Assembly (NCBI GenBank): GCA_028877215.1
Contig: JAPPFJ010000006.1
Coordinates: 1-64,000, forward strand
Source: Gemmatimonadota bacterium
Lineage (GTDB): Bacteria; Latescibacterota; UBA2968; GCA-2709665
Reading direction: 5' to 3'
Length of the DNA: 64,000 nucleotides
The notes below the pieces were generated by a model. The model was not told where the DNA came from. It made no database searches and was given only the letters and a program-made list of their open reading frames with translations. The position numbers were made by a program, and so were the translations under genes. Below, one piece after another: positions 1 through 8,747 of the stretch (position 1 is its first letter; each line of letters begins with the position of its first letter).

Positions 1-121
1 GATAGTGCCAGTCGTAATCGTCATACGTCACCTTGTTCTTGCCGAAATACTCCTGCCCCATCGCAATACCGCAGGAGAACAGACTGATGAGTATCGCTGA
101 CATCAAGTGACGCCCGATCAT
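1..121 (-). CDS. N-terminal fragment of a secreted protein with FGKNKV motif (PD40/TolB-like type), cut by window edge
   Basis: The first 40 codons of a minus-strand gene are present; the rest lies outside the window. The start is well supported: a TAAGGAGGT ribosome binding site sits five bases before the ATG at 121. The peptide begins with a short positive n-region and a hydrophobic stretch (residues about 8-21), followed by QEYFGKNKVTYDDYDWHY. A signal peptide cleaved near Gly-Gln fits. The FGKNKV-x-Y-x-DW start is, from memory, typical of large secreted proteins with peptidase-like and PD40 (TolB-type beta-propeller) regions in FCB-group bacteria. Family membership is inferred from this short motif alone. 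Confidence 0.6.
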   Translation of the reverse strand, partial: MIGRHLMSAILISLFSCGIAMGQEYFGKNKVTYDDYDWHY

Positions 122-563
122 GATTGACCTCCTTACCTGCGCGGGAGTTGCGGTGGCCGACGACGACGGTTGCGTCACCGCCCACTACATCTCTTACTGT
201 CGGCGTTTTTCGCGATCTTACAACGACGATGGGGTGGGGGTCGGCCGCCGGGATTTTACCGCCCCCACCCCGCTCCCGCAAGAATTCTGCGGGAAGAACT
301 CAATGGCCTGATTGCATGTTTCCTTTCTCAACGACATCTGCCGCCCGTGCCTCGCGCTACACCATTTAGAACGACGGTATGTCCAAATCGTTCCCCCGAT
401 TTTTCCAATGACATCCGCCACCTCTTCCATATATTAGCCGTAGAGGAAGACCGCCATGTGCGCGGAATCCGTTTCCGGAACCGCGTCGCCGCCCGTGGCG
501 TTCCGCCGCGTCCGGTCCAAATCATAACGCGACCGCAAGCCACGTTACCCGGGAAATTGTACG
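122..563. other. Intergenic region between divergent genes; one strong inverted repeat
   Basis: No convincing gene. It separates the minus-strand secreted-protein gene from the plus-strand oxidoreductase, so promoters for both should lie here, but no clear sigma70 pair was found. The one structural feature is a perfect 10-bp inverted repeat, GGGGTGGGGG (231-240) and CCCCCACCCC (262-271), with a 21-base loop and no T-tract. Confidence 0.5.
231..271. repeat. G-rich/C-rich perfect inverted repeat
   Basis: Arms 231-240 and 262-271 are perfectly complementary over 10 bp and entirely G/C apart from one T:A pair. There is no run of T on either strand, so a standard intrinsic terminator is unlikely. 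The function is unknown. Confidence 0.5.
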
Positions 564-1751
564 ATGGAGAAAATCAGAGTCGGCGTTCTCGGCCTGCGGC
601 GGGGCATTGCCCATCTGCGCAACTTCCTGGCACTGGATCAGGCCGAAGTCGTTGCCGCCTGCGACCGTTTTCCCTATTACCGCGATCAGGCGCGCGTCCT
701 GGTGGACAGCCACGGCTCATCAACCGAACTGCTGGCTGAATTTGACGATCTCCTGGAACGCAAGCCCGACGCCGTGGTCGTCGCCAGCAACGGCAGACTC
801 CAGGTCGAGCACGCCTGCATGGCACTGGAAGCCGGCTGTCACGTTCTCTCGGAAGTCCCGGGCGCAGACACGGAACACGAACTGATACGCCTTCGTGACG
901 CCGTGGAACGCACCGGATTGACATACATGCTGGCCGAAAACGCCTGTTACGCCGGATTTCTGCCGTATTGGCGCAAGTGGGTCCTGGAAGACCGCTTCGG
1001 ACCCATCTCCATCGCTGAAGCCGAATACCTTCACTACCTGCCTGAAACACTCTTCACACCTGAAGGGAAACGTCTGTCGCCTCACCAGGCGCGGTCCGCG
1101 GGAGCCGTGAATGCGAAACCAATATGGCGGGCGGACCAGCCACCAATCCAGTATCTGACCCACGACTTGGGCCCGCTCCTGGAGATCCTGGACGACCGCG
1201 CCGTTTCAGTTACCTGTTTGAGCGCCCCGTGGCGCTGCAGGGAAGCGCCCTTGAGATCCGACGGCCAGATCGCCCTGTTTCACACACAGAAGGGCACGCT
1301 TATCAAGATCATGGTTACTCTGAACACGATCCGCCCCTCCGAACACCGCTACAGACTCTTCGGCACCGCGGGGAGCGTGGAGATGTTCACGTACGAAGAA
1401 TGCACCCGTTATTTCGATAGCGGTTGCAGTCACAAGGACGGCTGGAGAGTTCTACCGGTCAGCAGGTCGGCTGTCGACGATGCGACAGGCGGCCACGAGG
1501 GAACGGATCTGAAAGTCGCCGGGCAATTTACGGACAACCTGCTTAAAGACCGACCCTCTTCGATTGACGTCTACCGCGCAATCGAATACGCCCTGCCGGG
1601 CATCATCGCCGCACGTTCCGCGGATCTGGGCGGTACCCCCATTGCAATTCCCGACCTGAGACGTGTTCCGTTTGCCGGAACAGATTTCTGGGACACACTG
1701 CAGATACCGGAAACCGACCCTCCATCCATTAACTACCGACCGCCGCTGTAG
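564..1751 (+). CDS. Gfo/Idh/MocA family NAD(P)-dependent oxidoreductase
   Basis: 395 residues, a normal length for the family. The N-terminus IRVGVLGLRRGIAHLRNF is a Rossmann beta-alpha-beta start with a variant glycine motif. The next part shows the family order: a CDRFPYYRDQA-like second strand, KPDAVVVASNGRLQVEHA, and LEAGCHVLSEVPGA around residues 80-95, which is where relatives have the conserved cofactor/substrate segment (usually EKP; here SEVPGA). The C-terminal half is the alpha/beta substrate domain (HDLGPLLEILDDR). Such enzymes oxidise or reduce sugars, inositols or related alcohols. The substrate cannot be read from sequence. The next gene, hydantoinase B, begins 59 bases downstream and may be co-transcribed. 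Confidence 0.85.
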   Translation: MEKIRVGVLGLRRGIAHLRNFLALDQAEVVAACDRFPYYRDQARVLVDSHGSSTELLAEFDDLLERKPDAVVVASNGRLQVEHACMALEAGCHVLSEVPGADTEHELIRLRDAVERTGLTYMLAENACYAGFLPYWRKWVLEDRFGPISIAEAEYLHYLPETLFTPEGKRLSPHQARSAGAVNAKPIWRADQPPIQYLTHDLGPLLEILDDRAVSVTCLSAPWRCREAPLRSDGQIALFHTQKGTLIKIMVTLNTIRPSEHRYRLFGTAGSVEMFTYEECTRYFDSGCSHKDGWRVLPVSRSAVDDATGGHEGTDLKVAGQFTDNLLKDRPSSIDVYRAIEYALPGIIAARSADLGGTPIAIPDLRRVPFAGTDFWDTLQIPETDPPSINYRPPL

Positions 1752-1810
1752 TCTGTCCGCCGCCGTCCAGAGCCCCGCAGGTCCGGCTCGCTCTTCATCT
1801 TCCATTGCCA

Positions 1811-3532
1811 ATGACACATACATCCGTCGAACTCCAACTCCTCAAGAACAGGCTGGAATCCATCGTGGACGACATGGCGCTCACTGTCGTTCGCACGGCC
1901 TATTCAACCATTCTCAGAAACTCGATGGATTTTTCCACCGGCTTCTGCGATCCCGACGGCCGGCTGGTCGCACAGGGCCTCTGTCTTCCCTTGCATCTGG
2001 GGAGCCTGCCGGACGGGCTTGCCGCCGTACTGAGCCGGTATGGCGACGCCATTGACGAAGGCGATGTTTTTCTCCTCAACGATCCGTATGAAGGTGGCAC
2101 CCACCTGCCGGACATCTACGTTTACAAACCTGTTTTCGTCGACTCCCGCCTGCTTGGATTCACGACCGCCATCGCGCATCACACCGATATCGGCGGCCGG
2201 GTCGCAGGGGGAAACGCCTGCGACTCCACGGAAATCTTTCAGGAAGGCCTCCGCATTCCGCCGCTCAAACTCTATGCTGCCGGCCGCCCGGTGCAAGCCA
2301 TCTTCGACCTGATCGAGCGGAATGTCCGTGTCCCCCGAAACACGCTGGGCGACCTTCGCGCCCAGTTGTCCGCCTGCCACATCGGCGAAAGAGCGGTCGT
2401 CGCACTCGCGGGGGAACAGGGTTGCGATCGCCTGCAGCGCGGATTTTCCGAACTTCTGGATTACGCCGAGCGCCTCACGCGAGCAGAAATCGACGCTCTT
2501 CCGGACGGGCGCTTCACATTTACGGACGTACTCGACGACGACGGTATCGACCCTGATGAGATCCCCATCACCGTCACGGTCGAGGTCGCCGGCAGCGCGC
2601 TTTCAGTGGACTTCAGCGGCACAGCGCCCCAGGTAAAGGGGGCCATCAACTGTGTCGCTTCATTCACCAGGTCGGCAGTCTACGCCTGTCTGCGCTGTCT
2701 CATGCGTGCGGACATCCCCACCAACACCGGATTCTTCCGTGCCATTGACGTCCGCGTCCCCTCCGCGACGATTGCCAACCCGGTGCCGCCCGCTCCCGTA
2801 GCCGCCCGCGGCCTCACCGGTTTTCGATTGGCCAATGCGATTATGGGCGCGCTCGCTCCGCTGGCGCCGCATATCGTGCCGGCGTGCGAAGTCGGAGGAG
2901 ATACCGGAATTTCGATTGGCGGATACCATTCTGACGGGACGCCTTTTGTCTTTCTCGAGTTTCTCTTCTGCGGCTGGGGAGGTCGTCCGGACCGGGACGG
3001 GATCGACGGGTGCGCCAGTATTGTGGTCAATTTTTCCAATAACCCCGCCGAAGTCGTCGAAGCCGAATATCCGCTCCAAATCCTCGAATACGGATTCCTG
3101 ACCGACACTGGAGGCGCAGGAAAATATCGCGGTTGCTGCTCCATTGTGCGCGAGTACCGCTTTGCTGAAACGCAAGCAACCCTTCAGATCCGCTCGGATC
3201 GCCATAATTCGCGGCCCTACGGCCTTTCGGGCGGCAAGCCGGGATCTCCATCCAGGAACATCCTGAACACTCACGCCGAAGCCAGGAAACTGCCCTCAAA
3301 GACGCTGCTCAATCTGAAGAGAGGGGACACCCTGCGGCACGTACTCGCAGGCGCCGGCGGTTGGGGCAATCCATTGGAACGCGACCCTCAACACGTCCTC
3401 GACGACGTCAGAAACGGAAAGGTCTCTATCCGGTCCGCAGAAATGCACTACGGCGTCGCCATAGACCCGGACACGTTGCAAATCGACGTTGCGCGCACGA
3501 GCGGGCTCCGATCCTGTTCAGCGCGCACATGA
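1811..3532 (+). CDS. hyuB: Hydantoinase B / oxoprolinase family protein (HyuB-like)
   Basis: About 573 residues from ATG 1811, matching the usual length of the B subunit of ATP-dependent N-methylhydantoinase/5-oxoprolinase-type enzymes. Recognisable blocks are ALTVVRTAYSTILRNSMDFS near the N-terminus, the LNDPYEGGTHLPD motif near residue 95, IAHHTDIGGRVAG, and a C-terminal G-AGGWGNP segment. The family hydrolyses cyclic amides such as hydantoins or 5-oxoproline with ATP, together with subunit A. Unusually, its partner hyuA is on the other strand, converging on this gene with about 100 bp between stops. A TTG two codons upstream is an alternative start; neither start has a clear Shine-Dalgarno sequence. 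Confidence 0.85.
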   Translation: MTHTSVELQLLKNRLESIVDDMALTVVRTAYSTILRNSMDFSTGFCDPDGRLVAQGLCLPLHLGSLPDGLAAVLSRYGDAIDEGDVFLLNDPYEGGTHLPDIYVYKPVFVDSRLLGFTTAIAHHTDIGGRVAGGNACDSTEIFQEGLRIPPLKLYAAGRPVQAIFDLIERNVRVPRNTLGDLRAQLSACHIGERAVVALAGEQGCDRLQRGFSELLDYAERLTRAEIDALPDGRFTFTDVLDDDGIDPDEIPITVTVEVAGSALSVDFSGTAPQVKGAINCVASFTRSAVYACLRCLMRADIPTNTGFFRAIDVRVPSATIANPVPPAPVAARGLTGFRLANAIMGALAPLAPHIVPACEVGGDTGISIGGYHSDGTPFVFLEFLFCGWGGRPDRDGIDGCASIVVNFSNNPAEVVEAEYPLQILEYGFLTDTGGAGKYRGCCSIVREYRFAETQATLQIRSDRHNSRPYGLSGGKPGSPSRNILNTHAEARKLPSKTLLNLKRGDTLRHVLAGAGGWGNPLERDPQHVLDDVRNGKVSIRSAEMHYGVAIDPDTLQIDVARTSGLRSCSART

Positions 3533-3638
3533 CACCCCCGTGCCATATCGGTCCCGGTTGCCTCCAGGCAGGTAACGAAACGCGGACGATCCTTTGGACC
3601 GCCCGCATTTTATACTGAAACGTCCGCTAAAACCGCAT

Positions 3639-5684
3639 TCATTCCAGGTCAATAACGATATTCCTCCACTCGTCCAGTTGAACGCGAACCTCCGGGGGAA
3701 TCAGCGTGGTTGCGTCATAGTCCTCTAGAATCAGCGGGCCCCGTAAGGGCGATTCCTTCAGTTGGCTCCGCGTCAAAACCCGTGTCTCGATCCATCCCTC
3801 ACGCTCCCCGAAATATGCCCGCCGTGTGCCGGGCATCCGGGCGCCTTCATCAGGTTCGTCGATGTCGTTCCCGCTGGGCATCGGCGGCCCGGGCAGGAAC
3901 GCGCGAATCCTCAATGTAACGATTTCAACCGAGTCGGTCTCGGCGCGGTGCCCGTACGTGCGCTCGTGTTCTGCTTCAAACGCGTTCCCCAGGTCCACAA
4001 GGGTACCACGGTTCCACGACCCGCCGGGTGCCCTGATCGGCAGTTCATAGGACTGTCCAGCGTACCTGAGATCCACGATATTCTCGAATGCCGAACCGGG
4101 CAATCGTTCTCCGGCTTCGTCCGCCATCCTTTCAAAGGCAGACTGAAGCTCATCCGGTTCCGCTTCCAGCAGTCGACCCAGGCGGGTGCGTGCCAGATCG
4201 TACTGCAATCCTGCCGAGACCAGACCGATCGCGCTGAAGAGCCCGGGCGCGGGCGGCACCAATACGCTCTGTATACCCAGTACACTGGCCATCGCCACGG
4301 CGTGGAGAGGGCCGCTTCCGCCGAAAGCCAGCAACGTGTATTCACGGGGGTCCCGGCCGCGCTCTGACGAAACCGCGCGCACTGCTCTCACCATACGTGC
4401 AACCGCGATCCGGTGCGCCCCCAGGGCGGCCTCGGCCACCCCCAGATTCATCCTGGACGCAATACATTCCCGCATCGCGCTGCGTGCCGACGCGACGCCC
4501 AGAGGAAGGCAACCGCCAGCCGGTCCATCGGGATTCAGGTATCCTAGCAGTAGATTCGCATCCGTAAGCGTAGGCCGTTTTCCGCCGCGCCGGTAGCAGA
4601 CCGGACCCGGGTCCGCTCCTGCGCTGGCCGGTCCGACAAGAAGCGCTCCACCGCCGTCGACCTCCAGGATACTCCCTCCGCCAGCTCCGATCTCGGCCAG
4701 ATCGATACTGGGTACCCGGGTGGCGTACCCGCCACCGCTCAGTAACCTCCCGGCAACGGACAACCCGCCGCCCACCTCGTAGTCCGAAATGCGGGATATT
4801 TGTCCGTTTTCGATCAGCGCAGCCTTGGCCGTGGTCCCTCCCATATCGAATGCAATCAGATCCATGCAACCGATGCGACGTCCCAGCGACGCGGCGGCGA
4901 CCACGCCCGCGGCAGGCCCGGATTCAAGAATCTGCACGGGGCGCTCAACCGCTGTAGCAGCGTCGGTTACGCCTCCCCCCGACTGCATGATCCGCAGCGG
5001 CGCATCTATTTCCAGAGTTTGAAGTCGTGTGCGAAGATCACTCAGGTAGCTCCGGACCACGGGCATCACGTATGCGTTGATCACCGTGGTACTGGTCCGC
5101 TCGTATTCCTTGATTTCAGGAAGGACTTCCGAGGAAAGCGTCACAGTCCATCGCCCGGCGGCACGCAGCAACTCACCTATCCTGATTTCGTGATCCGGAT
5201 TCACATACGAGTTGAGCAGGCAAACCGCGACCGAAACAACACGTTCCTCAACCAGCCGTTCGATCGCCAGAAGAACGCTTTCCTCATCCAGCGGATCCAT
5301 GACGTGGCCATCTGCCGCAATCCGTTCGTTCACCTCCAGACGGAGATAACGTGGCACAAGGGGCTTCGGCTTCTCCCAGGAGAGATCGTACAGCCGGGGC
5401 ATCCGCAGCCGTCCGATCTCAAGGACGTCGCGAAATCCCCTGGTTGTGATCAGCCCGGTCCGGGCGCCCGTGCCGCCAAGGACGGCATTGGTCGCCACGG
5501 TCGTGCCATGAATGACTTCATTCACCTGCACCCCGGATCCATTTACTACATGACTTACGCCGTCTATTATGGCCCTGCCGTAATCTTCCGGCGTGGACGG
5601 CAACTTGCACAGTTTGACGCGGCCGTCTTTGTGAACTGCCACAACATCCGTAAACGTGCCGCCGATATCGACGCCGATGCGCAT
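3639..5684 (-). CDS. hyuA: Hydantoinase A / oxoprolinase family protein (HyuA-like)
   Basis: 681 residues, the typical length of the A subunit. It starts with RIGVDIGGTFTDVVAV, the actin-like ATPase phosphate-binding motif of this family, followed by IHGTTVATNAVLGGTGARTG and RDVLEIGR. The central hydantoinase A domain contains AFDMGGTTAKAALI and GAGGGSI, and GGSGPLHA lies further on. It would bind ATP and the cyclic amide and work with a HyuB subunit. It lies 28 bp downstream of the NCS2-type permease gene on the same strand, so uptake and hydrolysis of a cyclic amide or purine-related compound may be coupled. HyuB is encoded convergently, not in the same operon. Confidence 0.88.
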   Translation of the reverse strand: MRIGVDIGGTFTDVVAVHKDGRVKLCKLPSTPEDYGRAIIDGVSHVVNGSGVQVNEVIHGTTVATNAVLGGTGARTGLITTRGFRDVLEIGRLRMPRLYDLSWEKPKPLVPRYLRLEVNERIAADGHVMDPLDEESVLLAIERLVEERVVSVAVCLLNSYVNPDHEIRIGELLRAAGRWTVTLSSEVLPEIKEYERTSTTVINAYVMPVVRSYLSDLRTRLQTLEIDAPLRIMQSGGGVTDAATAVERPVQILESGPAAGVVAAASLGRRIGCMDLIAFDMGGTTAKAALIENGQISRISDYEVGGGLSVAGRLLSGGGYATRVPSIDLAEIGAGGGSILEVDGGGALLVGPASAGADPGPVCYRRGGKRPTLTDANLLLGYLNPDGPAGGCLPLGVASARSAMRECIASRMNLGVAEAALGAHRIAVARMVRAVRAVSSERGRDPREYTLLAFGGSGPLHAVAMASVLGIQSVLVPPAPGLFSAIGLVSAGLQYDLARTRLGRLLEAEPDELQSAFERMADEAGERLPGSAFENIVDLRYAGQSYELPIRAPGGSWNRGTLVDLGNAFEAEHERTYGHRAETDSVEIVTLRIRAFLPGPPMPSGNDIDEPDEGARMPGTRRAYFGEREGWIETRVLTRSQLKESPLRGPLILEDYDATTLIPPEVRVQLDEWRNIVIDLE

Positions 5685-5712
5685 ATTCCCGCAATCCTTG
5701 AAGTGGGATTCT

Positions 5713-7026
5713 TCAATCCATAAACAGGTACCTGGCGATGAAAATCACCGCCAGCAGGTCCACCAGGGGGTTCACTTCGTCCCCCTGTCGCCCCAGCCGC
5801 TTTACAATGGGAAACGCGATGAAACCCATCGCAAGACCGTCCGAAATACTGAACGTCAACGGCATGGCGATCATCGTCAGAAAAGCCGGCAAAGCATCGG
5901 TGACGTCGTGCCATTTCACGTTAACCACCGACGCCATCATCAGTACCCCAACCACGATAAGCGCCGGCGCGGTCGCAAACGCCGGAATGGCCTCCACGAG
6001 AGGTGTAAGGAACAGGGCCAGCAGGAACATGGCGCCCGTTACAACGCTCGCGAAGCCGGTTCGCGCCCCGGCTGAAATGCCCGAAGCGCTTTCGATATAC
6101 GTCGTCACGGTCGAAGTCCCGAACAGAGAGCCGAATACCGTACCCAATGAATCGGCAAGCAGCGCCCGATTTGCCCGCGGCAGCCGGCCCCGTTCATCCA
6201 GAAAACCCGCTCTGCCCGACACCCCGACCAGCGTACCCATGGTGTCGAACATATCCACAAACAGGAAAACAAAGACCACGCCGATTAAACCGACATCGAA
6301 AGCCGCCGCCAGGTTTACAGCCGCGACGCCAAACAACTGCTCAGGCCACGCCGGCAGACTGAAAAACCCTTCAGGCGCTGCGTTCACGCCCGTCAACATT
6401 CCCAGAACCGTCACACCCAGCATCCCGTACAATATGGCTCCCTTAACGCCTCTTGCCAACATGACCCCGGTGCCCATCACACCCAGCAGCGTAAGCCCAA
6501 CGGGCCCACTTCTGATTTCTCCAAGTGTAATCAGCGTTGCCGGATTCGCCGCCACGATTCCCGCATTCTTCAATCCGATAAATGCGATAAACAGTCCGAT
6601 GCCGCACGCAGTGGCATGCTTGATGGTATCGGGCACGGCGTTGATGATGGCCTCCCTCACGCGCACCAGCGTCAACAACGTAAAGAGGATACCCGATGCA
6701 AGAACGACGCCCAATGCCAGGTCCCAGCGCACACCCATCCCCAGCACCACGGTATAGGCGAAAAAGGCATTCAATCCCATCCCCGGCGCCAGGGCAAACG
6801 GATAATTCGCGACAATGCCCATAATCAGGGTCGCCAGGGCCGCTGAAATGCAAGTTGCGAACAGCAGTTCTCCAAAAAGATCCTTCCCCAGCGCTTCCGA
6901 CAGCATGCCCGGATTCACGGCCACGATATAGGCCATCGTAACAAATGAAGTCAGCCCGCCAATCACCTCTGTCCGGAAGGTGGCCCCGTTTTCTTCAAAC
7001 CGAAAATACCTGACAATCGCAGTCAT
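5713..7026 (-). CDS. NCS2 family nucleobase permease (AzgA/PbuG-like)
   Basis: About 437 residues with roughly a dozen hydrophobic segments. The start MTAIVRYFRFEENGATFRTE and GLTSFVTMAYIVAVNPGML are hallmarks of the AzgA-like guanine/hypoxanthine/adenine permease branch. FALAPGMGLNAFFAYTV, DMFDTMGTLVGVSG and GTSTVTTYIESASGISAGAR are further conserved blocks, with the last near the substrate site in relatives. The ATG at 7026 is preferred because GGGAGAG lies just upstream; an in-frame start eight codons earlier is possible. It is in the same orientation as hyuA 28 bp downstream, which suggests import of a heterocycle for hydantoinase-type breakdown; this link is inferred. Confidence 0.88.
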   Translation of the reverse strand: MTAIVRYFRFEENGATFRTEVIGGLTSFVTMAYIVAVNPGMLSEALGKDLFGELLFATCISAALATLIMGIVANYPFALAPGMGLNAFFAYTVVLGMGVRWDLALGVVLASGILFTLLTLVRVREAIINAVPDTIKHATACGIGLFIAFIGLKNAGIVAANPATLITLGEIRSGPVGLTLLGVMGTGVMLARGVKGAILYGMLGVTVLGMLTGVNAAPEGFFSLPAWPEQLFGVAAVNLAAAFDVGLIGVVFVFLFVDMFDTMGTLVGVSGRAGFLDERGRLPRANRALLADSLGTVFGSLFGTSTVTTYIESASGISAGARTGFASVVTGAMFLLALFLTPLVEAIPAFATAPALIVVGVLMMASVVNVKWHDVTDALPAFLTMIAMPLTFSISDGLAMGFIAFPIVKRLGRQGDEVNPLVDLLAVIFIARYLFMD

Positions 7027-7341
7027 GGATCTCTCCCAGGGCAAATGCAAGATTAACTGATCAGTCTCAGCAGTTCACCATCTCTAAGTTGAGGTCTTGC
7101 CATTCTCCCGCCTGATTGTGAACCGGAAATCCGCCTGAAACGCTCACCACTGTTCGAATTGCGGAACTGCGGAACCCGTTGGTTCGCGCTTCAGAACCTG
7201 TAGCCCGGGCGGTCGGCTTTGCCCTTGTTTTTGTTTCGGACTTATTTACATTTGACTAACGTGGCGACCTCACAAACCAGTCGGTGGCCTTCGGACGATG
7301 CTTCCGCGCCGAGGAACCCGTTCAAGCCCTGGAGCCATGTC
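7027..7341. other. Intergenic region, no gene seen
   Basis: Divergent region between the permease (minus) and the UVR-motif gene (plus). It should carry promoters for both. No confident sigma70 pair, terminator or repeat was identified by eye. Confidence 0.4.
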
Positions 7342-8106
7342 ATGTCAGAGGATATCGGACCGATTCTGAAAAACTGGCCCTACGATCCCCAGAACAGCAT
7401 CCGAAAAGTAATCGATCCCCGGGGCGTGGAGAAAATTCAGGTGCGTGTCGATCAAGGTGCGTTTCAGGGCGTCTTGCAAATGGAATTGGATGGCCGGCCC
7501 GATGGACAGAAACCCTATAATCAGACCTTTGTCCTGGACTATCACAAACAGCAGTTGCAGAAACATGTGGGTGCCTCGGGGTCGCCTGCGGGCTTCAGTC
7601 TGGATGAGCACGCCTGTTCCGAGATTTTCGACGAAAGCCGGCGGATATACGAAAGGTATGTGTTCCTTCTGCAGATTCGGGATTACAACAGGGTTGTACG
7701 CGATACCGAAAGAAATATGGACGTATTCCGCTTTGTCAACAGGTACGCCGAACGCACGGAAGACAGGGAAAACCTCGAAAAGTGGTGGCCTTACATTCTC
7801 AGAATCCACGCCGTCGCAAGGGTAATGATCGCAACTCAGCAGGACGATTACGACACGGCTCTCGAGATAATCGGTGACACGCAAGCGAAGATTTCGAACC
7901 TCGAGGGCGTGGAGGCCGAAGAGTTTGAAATTGAAAAAAAGCGCTCTCAGGAGTCCCTGAAGGAACTGGAGGACGAAATACTGAGCAAACGCCCGCAGAG
8001 TCCGGAGGAAAAACTCAAGGAGGAATTGGCTCAGGCCGTCGAGGACGAGGATTTTGAGCGCGCCGCTGCCATTCGGGACAAAATCTGGGAATTGGAAGAA
8101 AGTTGA
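7342..8106 (+). CDS. UvrB/UvrC-motif protein of unknown function
   Basis: 254 residues from the ATG at 7342, which has GGAG seven bases upstream. Upstream in-frame codons are probably untranslated. The clear domain is at the C-terminus: KLKEELAQAVEDEDFERAAA followed by IRDKIWELEE, a UVR motif (helical hairpin of UvrB/UvrC) at about residues 218-253. The rest has a charged, largely helical profile with WPYDPQN near the start and a DYDTALEIIGDTQ segment. Proteins of this shape, with an N-terminal unknown region and a C-terminal UVR motif, occur in several phyla and are not nucleotide-excision enzymes themselves. The gene stands alone on its strand before the ilvB leader. Confidence 0.7.
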   Translation: MSEDIGPILKNWPYDPQNSIRKVIDPRGVEKIQVRVDQGAFQGVLQMELDGRPDGQKPYNQTFVLDYHKQQLQKHVGASGSPAGFSLDEHACSEIFDESRRIYERYVFLLQIRDYNRVVRDTERNMDVFRFVNRYAERTEDRENLEKWWPYILRIHAVARVMIATQQDDYDTALEIIGDTQAKISNLEGVEAEEFEIEKKRSQESLKELEDEILSKRPQSPEEKLKEELAQAVEDEDFERAAAIRDKIWELEES

Positions 8107-8346
8107 CGCTATCCGCCGGGAATGTACGGTGAGTTCGCCGGGATTGGCGTTACGTCCATACGTTTCCGATCTATTCCAGATCATAGCTCCGAGGAACGCG
8201 CACCCCTCAAAATAGGCATACACAGCCACAGCCTGCAAGACCTTTGACACCTGCGCCCAGGCGGCAATGCAATCGACTCACATAGACCACGTCCTCGCAA
8301 ATGGACTCGGTCTCCTGCCGGAATTCCACGTGGCATCAAAAACACC
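8107..8346. other. Intergenic region before the ilvB promoter, no gene seen
   Basis: Short reading frames here lack coding character. No terminator with a T-tract was recognised after the UVR-motif gene. Confidence 0.35.
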
Positions 8347-8375
8347 TTGACTTTTCGGGTCGAATCCAATACTAT
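8347..8375 (+). promoter_or_regulatory. Sigma70-type promoter of the ilvB leader
   Basis: TTGACT at 8347-8352, exactly 17 bases, then TACTAT at 8370-8375. Transcription would begin near 8382, about 100 nt before the leader peptide start at 8480. Confidence 0.6.
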
Positions 8376-8479
8376 ATTCCCCGGCCAGGCAGATCATCCG
8401 CTAACACACCGCCTCCGATGTACCACGGATCAAATTCCGGGCAGTTACCGGCCGGCGGCCTACGTAAGGGATTCATCCA

Positions 8480-8587
8480 GTGACATTGAATCTGCGCGCT
8501 TTATCCGTTCCAGTCCCGGGCAACGATAACGTGAACCCTGGCGTCGCTCTTTTGGTACCCGTATCCCCTGGGCGGCAGGGCTTATAA
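8480..8587 (+). CDS. Val/Leu-rich leader peptide of ilvB
   Basis: A 35-residue open frame starting GTG at 8480, with AAGGGA (8466-8471) eight bases upstream as ribosome binding site. Twelve of 35 residues are Val or Leu (Val 10, 12, 18, 22, 26, 28; Leu 3, 5, 8, 24, 25, 35). They are concentrated just before the stop in GVALLVPV. The TAA at 8585-8587 overlaps the region of the antiterminator. This is the arrangement of classic ilv leader peptides: starvation for Val or Leu stalls the ribosome and lets the antiterminator form. No Ile codon is present. The role is inferred from composition, position, the terminator and the acetolactate synthase gene downstream. Confidence 0.72.
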   Translation: MTLNLRALSVPVPGNDNVNPGVALLVPVSPGRQGL

Positions 8588-8647
8588 CCGGATTGGCAGT
8601 TAGCATGAATTCAGCCCGCCGTCGATGTCGATTCGACGGCGTTTTTC
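8574..8647 (+). promoter_or_regulatory. Transcription attenuator of ilvB (antiterminator and terminator)
   Basis: The terminator has a perfect 9-bp stem, CGCCGTCGA (8617-8625) with TCGACGGCG (8633-8641), followed by TTTTTC. The competing antiterminator pairs GGCAGGGCT (8574-8582) with AGCCCGCC (8613-8620), eight pairs with one bulged A. It shares four bases with the terminator 5' arm, so the two are mutually exclusive. A ribosome that reaches the leader stop covers the 5' antiterminator strand and permits termination; one stalled at the Val/Leu codons around 8543-8557 does not. Confidence 0.72.
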
Positions 8648-8747
8648 TTTTCCGTTTTCCCACATGAATTTGACGGATCGCCGGTGCGTGTTTATATTGC
8701 ATCAGTTATTCGTCGAATGGCTACTTAATCTCGGGAGTGCATTGCAG

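Noticed and set aside
4800-6757. Long plus-strand frames of about 300 and 339 codons
   Set aside because: Antisense shadows of hyuA and the NCS2 permease, with no domain similarity.
8625-8747. An in-frame ATG extending ilvB upstream by 41 codons
   Set aside because: It lies inside the terminator hairpin and has no ribosome binding site; ATG 8748 with GGGAG fits the family start.
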